Positions 1 to 5,028 of a DNA stretch of 5,725 nucleotides are shown here, piece by piece (position 1 is the stretch's first letter; each line of letters starts with the position of its first letter). Under the pieces are notes generated by a model, which searched no databases, was not told the origin of the DNA, and was given only the letters and a program-made list of their open reading frames with translations. The stretch is from Candidatus Aerophobota bacterium (GTDB lineage Bacteria; Aerophobota; Aerophobia; Aerophobales; B47-G16). A program made the position numbers and the translations under genes. Where the stretch lies: positions 1-5,725 of the forward strand of contig QMPZ01000105.1 in the NCBI GenBank assembly GCA_003648815.1, given 5' to 3'.

Positions 1-809
1 AATCCTGCATCGAACGCATCACCAGTGCCTACCCTATCCACGGTCTCCGTGCTATATGCGCCTGCTTTAAAAAGCTGCTTCCCATCATAGGCCAAAGCTC
101 CCTCTTCTTTCTGGGTGAGCACGACCACGCGGCAAGAGAACTGCTTCTTAAACCATCGAACGATATCTTCATCTTTTCCCTCAAGATTGAAGATCAGGTG
201 GGCCTCATCTTCGGAGACGAACAGAATATCTACCTTTCTGATACAGGAGGAAAGGATATCTTTGGCCTGTTCAGGAGACCAGAGTTTCGACCTGTAGTTT
301 ATGTCAAAACTGGTTAAGACACCTGCCTTTTTTGCCTCTTTTAGACCGGTAAGAACGACCTTGTGGCAGGAGCTGCTGAGGGCAGGGGTAATGCCCGTGG
401 TGTGGAAAAGGTCGCAATTTCTTATCACTTCCCAATTCACCTCTTCCGGCTCTAAATGACTGATTGCCGAATCCTTGCGATCATAAAGTACGCGGGTGGG
501 ACGGGGCGGGGAGCCAAACTCTATGTAATAGGTTCCTACTCTGTATTCATTTGTCCATATAACCTGAGAGACATCTACCCCATACCTGGCGATTTCCTTA
601 GCGATGATGTGACCTAAGGGATTGTCTGTCAGCTTGCTGATCCAGTAGGCCTTTAGTCCCAGACGTGCACAGGCAATGGCGAAATTAGATTCTGCTCCTC
701 CAATCCTCATCTCTATCTCTGAGGCCTGCTCCAGACGTTGAAAATTCTTGGGGGAGTAGCGAATCATGGTCTCCCCCAAGCTGACCACCTTATAGCTCTT
801 CTTAATCAT
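1..809 (-). CDS. kdgK: 2-keto-3-deoxygluconate kinase, PfkB/ribokinase family (C-terminus off window)
   Basis: Reading from ATG at 809 gives 269 uninterrupted codons that run off the low-coordinate edge; full-length relatives are about 310-340 residues. The predicted reaction is KDG + ATP to KDPG, in the cytoplasm, feeding KDPG aldolase. Visible motifs in order: GGAESNFAIACARLG (37-51), the first PfkB signature; TDNPLG (61-66); a YDRKDSA stretch (109-115) and DINYRSKLW (169-177), both typical of KDG kinases; VSEDEA (198-203); and DRVGTGDAF (258-266), the second PfkB signature, whose D264 is the expected catalytic base. The D-R-[IV]-G form of that motif favours KDG kinase over fructokinase or ribokinase. 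The start lies 2 nt after the stop of the DJ-1 gene. Only a weak GGAAAG site precedes it, so translation is probably coupled to that gene. Family is near certain; substrate is likely but unproven. Confidence 0.85.
   Translation of the reverse strand, partial: MIKKSYKVVSLGETMIRYSPKNFQRLEQASEIEMRIGGAESNFAIACARLGLKAYWISKLTDNPLGHIIAKEIARYGVDVSQVIWTNEYRVGTYYIEFGSPPRPTRVLYDRKDSAISHLEPEEVNWEVIRNCDLFHTTGITPALSSSCHKVVLTGLKEAKKAGVLTSFDINYRSKLWSPEQAKDILSSCIRKVDILFVSEDEAHLIFNLEGKDEDIVRWFKKQFSCRVVVLTQKEEGALAYDGKQLFKAGAYSTETVDRVGTGDAFDAG
747..780 (-). repeat. Perfect 10-bp inverted repeat with 14-nt loop inside kdgK
   Basis: On the + strand CTTGGGGGAG (747-756) pairs exactly with CTCCCCCAAG (771-780). In the mRNA this is a GC-rich 10-bp hairpin starting 29 nt after the A of the start codon, enclosing an in-frame ATG in its loop and followed by AAUUUU. 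It encodes residues L11 to K21 of the kinase, so it may be a by-product of a conserved coding stretch. A role in mRNA stability, attenuation or translation is only a possibility. Confidence 0.5.
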
Positions 810-811
810 GG

Positions 812-1399
812 CTACTTTCCGGCCAGCTTCTCGATTATGCTCAGACAAAATTCCGGTAGATCATCCGGAACCCTACTGGTGATGATGTTATCGTCAACTG
901 CCACCGGCTCGTCCACAAACTTTGCCCCTGCATTGATCAGATCGTCCTTAACCGCAGCGTAGCTGGTAAGCTTTCTTCCTTTAACAAGTCCGGCAGAAAT
1001 TAGCACCTGTGGTCCGTGACAAATGGCCGCAACTATCTTTCCCTGATTGTGAAGGTCTCGAACCAGATTCAGACATCTCTCATCAACTCTTAAAGCGTCC
1101 GGAGAAAAACCTCCTGGAATAATCAAGGCATCAATATTCTGGACACTTATCTCATCTATCTTAGCTATGGAAAACCTTTTCCCCAGCTTATGGACCAGAG
1201 GGGGTACGGTGGTTCCAAATCTTCCCGTGACATATTTTTGGGGCAAGGCTGGTCTTGGATGAAGGCCTTTTTCCACAGGAACAATTGTGACCTGGGCTCC
1301 TTCCTCACTCATCCGAAGAGCCGGATACCACAGCTCAATATCCTCAAACTCGTTTGCCACCATTAGGACAATCTTCTTCCCTTCAAGTCTTTTAGCCAT
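812..1399 (-). CDS. DJ-1/PfpI family protein (PfpI/YhbO-like)
   Basis: This 195-residue cytosolic protein follows archaeal PfpI closely: NEFEDIELWYP near the N-terminus, IPGGFSPDALR (94-104), and AICHGPQVLISAGLVKGRK (125-143), the nucleophile elbow. Expected catalytic residues are C127 and H128. E22 matches the Glu that activates the cysteine in DJ-1 proteins. D101 stands where Pyrococcus PfpI has the triad Glu (E74). Family members have been reported as peptidases, methylglyoxal-hydrolysing enzymes (glyoxalase III) and, contentiously, deglycases, so the reaction cannot be fixed. It is longer than the 166-residue PfpI because of an eight-residue N-terminal extension and extra residues between about 45 and 80. 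The ATG start is secured by a strong SD. The neighbouring KDG kinase suggests a role with reactive carbonyls from sugar-acid breakdown (inference). Confidence 0.9.
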   Translation of the reverse strand: MAKRLEGKKIVLMVANEFEDIELWYPALRMSEEGAQVTIVPVEKGLHPRPALPQKYVTGRFGTTVPPLVHKLGKRFSIAKIDEISVQNIDALIIPGGFSPDALRVDERCLNLVRDLHNQGKIVAAICHGPQVLISAGLVKGRKLTSYAAVKDDLINAGAKFVDEPVAVDDNIITSRVPDDLPEFCLSIIEKLAGK

Positions 1400-1403
1400 A
1401 AAC

Positions 1404-1413
1404 TTCCTCCTTT
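1404..1413 (-). promoter_or_regulatory. Strong Shine-Dalgarno site of the DJ-1/PfpI gene
   Basis: The minus strand reads AAAGGAGGAA just ahead of ATG 1399, close to perfect complementarity with the 16S anti-SD. It is the strongest RBS in the window and fixes the start. Together with the promoter upstream it suggests independent, stronger expression of this gene than of the upstream genes. Confidence 0.85.
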
Positions 1414-1420
1414 GCTTAAC

Positions 1421-1436
1421 TTATTATAAATAGTAA
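1421..1436. promoter_or_regulatory. AT-rich quasi-palindrome over the -10 region (possible operator)
   Basis: The 16-bp + strand segment TTATTATAAATAGTAA is symmetric at 12 of 16 positions (TTA-n-TAT-AA-ATA-n-TAA). It covers the proposed -10 box and ends just before the predicted start of transcription, where a repressor would sit. The low-complexity AT sequence makes chance symmetry quite possible. Confidence 0.25.
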
Positions 1437-1458
1437 GATACTCACCACTCTTTGTCAA
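1430..1458 (-). promoter_or_regulatory. Internal sigma70-type promoter for the DJ-1/PfpI - kdgK pair
   Basis: On the minus strand a consensus -35 box TTGACA (1458-1453) is followed by a 17-bp spacer and the -10 box TACTAT (1435-1430, four of six consensus bases). The predicted transcription start is near 1423, giving a leader of about 24 nt that carries the strong SD. The -35 box contains the TGA stop codon of the preceding flavoprotein gene. It lies at the only sizeable intergenic gap (55 nt) in the operon. Confidence 0.6.
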
Positions 1459-3275
1459 TGAAAAGAGACAGGTTTCTTGAGGATAAATTCCATATTTTCC
1501 TTACCCTTTCTTATGATTATGTATTTTTGCCATAAATTATCGTCCCTGGGCAGAGGCTCAGGGTCCTCAAACCTGCGAAAATATAGGTGAGGACCTCTGC
1601 TTTCCCTTCGCATCCTCGCCGCGCCCATAATCATTTGAGCTACCTTCAAAAGATTTAAGGTCTCCAGGGTAAAACCAAGTCCTCTTTCATCGGCATGAAG
1701 ACCTGTTCTCTCTATTTCCTTTAACTCTTCTAATCCCTTATTGAGGCCGTCCTCTGTCCTTATAATGCTGGCGTACAAGAAAAGTAAATCCTGCACTCTA
1801 CTTCTAACCAGGGAAGCTTTCTCCCCTCTGGTTTTATCCTCAAGATTACTTAGTTTTTCCTTTATCCTTCGAGAACAATCAAGATCAAAATCAAAAGAAG
1901 TGCTATTTGTCCTTGCCTCTTTTAAGGCGTTTAATCCAGCAATTTTTCCGAATACCTGGCAGTCAAGCAAGGCATTTCCTCCGGGTCTGTTAGCTCCGTG
2001 CTGGCCCCCAGCGCACTCTCCTGCCGCATAAAGTCCCTTAAGAGAGGTCTGTGCTCTCTCCCTTATCCTGATTCCTCCCTGAAAGTGCTGAGCAGCAGGC
2101 TCTATCTCCACCATATCTTTTCTTTCCAGATCAACTCCTCTCTCCTTAAGATAGGATATCACCTCTGGATTTATTGCCTTAAGCCTGAGAAAAGGACACT
2201 CCTTAAGTTCTTTACTTTTTAGCAGGTCAACTCCCTTTATCTTCCTGTACCAGTTTAACACCTTTTCCATCTTTTCCCACCTCAGTCTTCGAGGATTGCA
2301 AGTATAATCCAGGTAGACCTTTCTTCCTTTTCTCAGCTGTCTGTACACAGCGATATCTATCAGGTGTGATTTGTGTTCGAAGGAAACAGGCCAACTTGCT
2401 CCCTTTTGAAAGATGGTAAGATAAATCTTGTCCAGGGACATATTGGCAGGAAAATATTTGGGCAAAAACTCCTCTCCCATATCATTTACAAATCGGGGAA
2501 TAGCCCTCATCATGCTGCCAGAGCAGGCCAGCTTCGTCTTAACCGAGGAAAGTCCTATCTGGATGAACTCCATATTCACCAGCTCTGCTCCTGCTCTATA
2601 AGCCATAGCGTAGCCATCTCCGGTCATACCCTCAGGATAGACGTTGACCTTGAAGGCCTCCCCTGCTCCTCCGGTGGCTAAGATAGTTGCCCTTGCCTTG
2701 ATCAAGGCGAGCTCTTTATCCTTTAACCCAAAGGCTCCTGTCACCCTGTCTTTGGAGGAGGAGAGCGCCAGGTCAAAGACCATAAAATCCTCCAGCACTT
2801 TAACCGGCAAGGTCCTTATTCTTTTGACCAAAGCCTCCTCAATGTGGTTTGCCGTGTAAGGACCGGTGTAGCAGGCACGGGGATATCTTGAGCCATCGGT
2901 GAGAAACTGATCTGGACGGCCATCTTCTTTTCTTACCCAGGGAACTCCTAAGCTGTCCAGGTATTCAAAGGCCTCACAGGAGTTTTTAGCCAGGATCTGA
3001 GCTAAATCCTCATCCGAGACGTATCCTCCTGTTCTGTAGATATCATCAGCATGGTACCTCCAGTTATCCTCACCTACAGGCTCGGTGGAAGGCAGGCTAA
3101 CATGAAAGGCCATCCGGTCAGAGCGGGCGTTGGCCGTCACTCCACTTTTGCCGAGCTTGCCCTTTGTGGCCAGAATTACCTTCGCTTTAGGGTCTTTGTC
3201 CATTATTGCCAGGGCAGCCCTTAAGGCCGCTCCTCCTGAGCCAACTATCAGTACATCACAGCTATATTGTCGCAT
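1455..3275 (-). CDS. FAD-dependent oxidoreductase, fumarate reductase/succinate dehydrogenase flavoprotein superfamily
   Basis: A 606-residue flavoprotein, usual length for FrdA/SdhA/AprA relatives. The N-terminus carries the Rossmann FAD motif IVGSGGAA (10-17). ATGGAGEAF (200-208) and MTGDGYAMAYRAGAEL (217-232) are family hallmarks. GRKVYLDYT (317-325) belongs to the capping region. QHFQGG (396-401) supplies the substrate-site His H397, and GLYAAGECAGGQHGANRPGGN (414-434) supplies R430. RRESRGPH (556-563) marks the helical C-terminal domain. The SdhA His that binds FAD covalently is not present (KSGVTANA, 43-50), so FAD is probably non-covalent. MEFIQ (235-239) is followed by IGLS rather than [FY]HPT, and the RDxxxR proton-shuttle Arg is not evident, so ordinary fumarate/succinate chemistry is doubtful. 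No signal peptide or membrane segment is seen. It starts 10 nt after the dehydrogenase gene, so the two are co-transcribed. True substrate unknown. Confidence 0.85.
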   Translation of the reverse strand: MRQYSCDVLIVGSGGAALRAALAIMDKDPKAKVILATKGKLGKSGVTANARSDRMAFHVSLPSTEPVGEDNWRYHADDIYRTGGYVSDEDLAQILAKNSCEAFEYLDSLGVPWVRKEDGRPDQFLTDGSRYPRACYTGPYTANHIEEALVKRIRTLPVKVLEDFMVFDLALSSSKDRVTGAFGLKDKELALIKARATILATGGAGEAFKVNVYPEGMTGDGYAMAYRAGAELVNMEFIQIGLSSVKTKLACSGSMMRAIPRFVNDMGEEFLPKYFPANMSLDKIYLTIFQKGASWPVSFEHKSHLIDIAVYRQLRKGRKVYLDYTCNPRRLRWEKMEKVLNWYRKIKGVDLLKSKELKECPFLRLKAINPEVISYLKERGVDLERKDMVEIEPAAQHFQGGIRIRERAQTSLKGLYAAGECAGGQHGANRPGGNALLDCQVFGKIAGLNALKEARTNSTSFDFDLDCSRRIKEKLSNLEDKTRGEKASLVRSRVQDLLFLYASIIRTEDGLNKGLEELKEIERTGLHADERGLGFTLETLNLLKVAQMIMGAARMRRESRGPHLYFRRFEDPEPLPRDDNLWQKYIIIRKGKENMEFILKKPVSFH

Positions 3276-3282
3276 CTGTCTT

Positions 3283-3287
3283 TCCTT
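3283..3287 (-). promoter_or_regulatory. RBS of the flavoprotein gene, overlapping the upstream stop codon
   Basis: AAGGA lies 7 nt before ATG 3275 and shares its first two bases with the TAA stop of the zinc dehydrogenase gene. The arrangement supports translational coupling and the chosen start. Confidence 0.7.
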
Positions 3288-4356
3288 ATGGGGCGAGCAC
3301 TGCCTTCATCGCCTTTCGGACATCCACCGCCTTCAGGGCCTCTGTAGCCTCCTCTAACTTGAACCTGTGGGTAATTAACTTTTCAAAGGGATATTTTTCG
3401 CTCAGAACCAGCTTAACTGCCCGAAGAAGATGTGACGTATCGCTGACCCAGACTCCTTGGACTTTCACATTTCTTCTTACTATGTCCTCGTAAAAGTTTA
3501 TGGGAACCTCATCAATGGGGATGGCCAGTCCGGGAAGAAGATAAGTTCCTCCAGGTGCAGTCATCCTTAAGCCTTCTCTAATGGCACTGGGGGATCCGGT
3601 GCAGTCGATGACCACATCTGCTCCTCGGCCATCGCTCCTTTCCTTAAGGTAGGATAATCTTTCCTCAAAGGAGGTCTCGTCTACGGCAAATGTCTTTGTA
3701 GCTCCGAACTCTAAGGAAATTTTCAGTCTCATTTTGCTTCTTTTGGTACCTATTACCACCACCTCAGATGCTCCTCTTTCCCGAGCTAAAGCAAGAGAAA
3801 ATATTCCCATAGGACCGGGTCCCTGGATGAGCACCGTATCTCCCTCCAGGATGCTGCACAGTTCGATGGCGTGAACAGCGGTGGCTCCAGAGCAGGAAGT
3901 GGGAACCAGGACCGCAGGATCTACCTTTTTCTCTATCTTGATAACCCTTGTTTCTTTAAGCAGGATTAGGTGAGTGGCATGGGAGCCATCCCTTGTGATT
4001 CCGTAGACCTGTCTTTTCACGCAGAGGGAAGGCTCCTTCCTCACCGTGCAGAAGTAGCAGTTTCCACAGATAATTCCCCTGTCCCAGATGATAAGGTCTC
4101 CTTCTTTAACCTTGCGTCCAAGAACGTCCACCTTCTTTCCCTTTATCTCCTCTACTATACCTATCCCTTCGTGTCCTAAGATGAGGGGAAGCGGGGTGCG
4201 CGGATCCTTGCCCTTCCACATATGAAGGTCAGAACCACATATCCCTGAGGCCTTTATCCTCACCAAAACCTCGCCCTCTTTAAGAGGGGGAATGATGCGT
4301 TCCTCAACTTCTAAGGGTTGATTAAATTTCCTCAGGACAGCTGCTGTCATCTTCAT
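3286..4356 (-). CDS. Zinc-dependent medium-chain alcohol/polyol dehydrogenase
   Basis: A 356-residue MDR-superfamily enzyme oxidising or reducing an alcohol/ketone with NAD(P). The N-terminal GroES-like domain holds catalytic zinc ligands C40 (SGICGSD) and H62-E63 (LGHEG), with C155 a possible third ligand. Structural zinc ligands are C97, C100, C103 and C112, the last spaced one residue wider than the common pattern. The Rossmann motif is GPGPMG (179-184). After beta strand 2 the sequence is VIGTKRSK with no acidic residue, which hints at NADP rather than NAD (inference). The pattern resembles sorbitol/threonine/idonate dehydrogenases and, from memory, the Thermotoga TM0436-like subgroup; the substrate is probably a sugar acid or polyol. 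I chose ATG 4356 because GGAGA stands 7 nt upstream and it begins 1 nt after the relict hydroxyacid dehydrogenase stop. A GTG at 4410 would add 18 residues that overlap that relict and look non-native. Confidence 0.88.
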   Translation of the reverse strand: MKMTAAVLRKFNQPLEVEERIIPPLKEGEVLVRIKASGICGSDLHMWKGKDPRTPLPLILGHEGIGIVEEIKGKKVDVLGRKVKEGDLIIWDRGIICGNCYFCTVRKEPSLCVKRQVYGITRDGSHATHLILLKETRVIKIEKKVDPAVLVPTSCSGATAVHAIELCSILEGDTVLIQGPGPMGIFSLALARERGASEVVVIGTKRSKMRLKISLEFGATKTFAVDETSFEERLSYLKERSDGRGADVVIDCTGSPSAIREGLRMTAPGGTYLLPGLAIPIDEVPINFYEDIVRRNVKVQGVWVSDTSHLLRAVKLVLSEKYPFEKLITHRFKLEEATEALKAVDVRKAMKAVLAP

Positions 4357-4357
4357 C

Positions 4358-4665
4358 TTAAGCTCTCCAGGAAAACTCCTCCGGTGAAAGCTCGTTTTCC
4401 ACAGGCTCACCCCTCAGATATTGCTCGACCTCCTTTATGGTAGCTTTTCCCAGCCGATAACATTCAGCGCCAAAGGAACCAGCTATATGGGGGTAAGGAT
4501 GCAGTTCGGAAGGCTGTAGAAGGGATGCCCCGCTTTGGGAGGCTCCGGGTCGGTGACATCCAGAAAAGCTGTAATGCGACCTCTTTCAAGCTCTCTCACC
4601 AAGGCATCCTCATCCACCAAAGCCCCTCGGGCGACGTTGATGAAGAGCGCGTTGTCCTTCATCAG
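4358..4665 (-). pseudogene. D-isomer-specific 2-hydroxyacid dehydrogenase, C-terminal remnant with frameshift
   Basis: This is the 3' third of a D-2-hydroxyacid dehydrogenase gene (family normally about 310-340 residues). LMKDNALFINVARGALVDEDAL retains the catalytic Arg (codon 4629-4627), and DVTDPEPP retains the Glu (4545-4543). Five C on the coding strand (4493-4489) then put the frame into a TAG at 4485-4483. With one extra C the frame would read LTPHIAGSFGAECYRLGKA, restoring the catalytic His (CAT 4489-4487), and run to TAA at 4360-4358, adding 43 residues that end in SPEEFSWRA. The catalytic domain N-terminus and the GxGxxG NAD-binding loop are absent from the window, so this remnant cannot be an active dehydrogenase by itself. 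The missing N-terminal part is replaced by isomerase sequence fused in frame. Confidence 0.85.
4364..4368 (-). promoter_or_regulatory. RBS that decides the start of the zinc dehydrogenase
   Basis: GGAGA lies 7 nt before ATG 4356, inside the last codons of the hydroxyacid dehydrogenase relict. It favours 4356 over GTG 4410 and over a second ATG at 4350, which would be 13 nt away. If ribosomes stop early at 4483 because of the frameshift, coupling to this start would be weakened. Confidence 0.65.
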
Positions 4666-5019
4666 CCTCTTTTCAAAGTCCCTGTCTCCGTAAAAGACGC
4701 GCAGTCTTTTGCTTTTCAGTCTCTTGCAGATGGAAAGATACCTTCTTGCAGCATCTAAGATTCCTTTTCTTTCCGGACCTCCCTGACTGGTAAGGTAGCT
4801 TCCCACAGAAGAAGCTTTCATGTTTTTCTCCTCCAGCTTTTTCAAGAGAAAAGAAAGCTCATCCTCACTCATGTTCCACAGATGATATCCCCAGATCTCA
4901 AGCTCGTCAAATCCTTGCTCCTTTATCCTGGGCAAAAGCTTGATTAAGGGAATGGTAACGGACTTTGGAACGCTCCAGCGTCTTGGCTCCAGCATTATGG
5001 TGTTCAAGAGAATCTGCAT
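4483..5019 (-). CDS. Chimeric ORF: TIM-barrel sugar-phosphate isomerase/epimerase N-terminus fused to D-2-hydroxyacid dehydrogenase C-terminus
   Basis: The 178-residue ORF has two unrelated halves. Residues 1 to about 115 look like the first beta/alpha units of a xylose-isomerase-like TIM barrel (AP endonuclease family 2 type, usually about 270 residues): LLNTIMLEP, GFDELEIWGYHLW with the early E41 and H46, EEKNMKASSVGSYL, and RRYLSICKRLKSKRLRVFYGD. From about residue 118 it becomes the hydroxyacid dehydrogenase segment RLMKDNALFINVARG to DPEPPKAGHPFYSLPNCILTP. The join lies near 4660-4685. The simplest reading is an in-frame deletion that removed the end of one gene and the start of the next, perhaps more than 1 kb if both were normal length; an assembly collapse is the alternative. 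Neither fold would be complete. The start is well supported by GGAGA, and the upstream stop overlaps this RBS. With the C-run repaired the fusion would be 220 residues. Confidence 0.75.
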   Translation of the reverse strand: MQILLNTIMLEPRRWSVPKSVTIPLIKLLPRIKEQGFDELEIWGYHLWNMSEDELSFLLKKLEEKNMKASSVGSYLTSQGGPERKGILDAARRYLSICKRLKSKRLRVFYGDRDFEKRLMKDNALFINVARGALVDEDALVRELERGRITAFLDVTDPEPPKAGHPFYSLPNCILTPI

Positions 5020-5023
5020 TTTC

Positions 5024-5028
5024 TCTCC
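5024..5028 (-). promoter_or_regulatory. RBS of the isomerase-like ORF, overlapping the upstream stop
   Basis: TAGGAGAGAAA precedes ATG 5019. GGAGA (5028-5024) shares its first base with the TAG stop (5030-5028) of the Fe-S oxidoreductase gene, so the two genes are likely translationally coupled. An intact initiation region fits a locus damaged only downstream. Confidence 0.7.

Noticed and set aside
738..962. Plus-strand ORF crossing the kinase/DJ-1 boundary
   Set aside because: It is antisense to two genes with clear motifs, and its composition looks like a reverse-strand shadow.
1423..1428. A perfect TATAAT hexamer on the minus strand as the -10 box
   Set aside because: It is 24 bp from the TTGACA box, too far for sigma70; TACTAT at 1435-1430 has the 17-bp spacing.
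1400..1454. A Rho-independent terminator between the flavoprotein and DJ-1 genes
   Set aside because: The gap has no GC-rich stem followed by a U-run; its only symmetry is the AT-rich quasi-palindrome.
1741..2859. Plus-strand ORFs of 70 to 100 codons across the flavoprotein gene
   Set aside because: They are antisense to a protein with clear motifs along its full length, have no recognisable domains, and lack convincing RBSs.
1455..3275. Naming the flavoprotein as sdhA, frdA or nadB
   Set aside because: Key substrate residues of those enzymes are missing, and no iron-sulfur or membrane-anchor subunit genes of Sdh/Frd adjoin it.
4357..4410. An 18-residue N-terminal extension of the zinc dehydrogenase from GTG 4410
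   Set aside because: It lies in the well-preserved C-terminal reading frame of the dehydrogenase remnant, has no family similarity, and ATG 4356 has a correctly spaced GGAGA.
4483..4494. Programmed -1/+1 ribosomal frameshifting to make the full fusion protein
   Set aside because: A C5 run alone without a recognisable slippery heptamer or a stimulatory structure is weak, and the product would still lack both complete folds.
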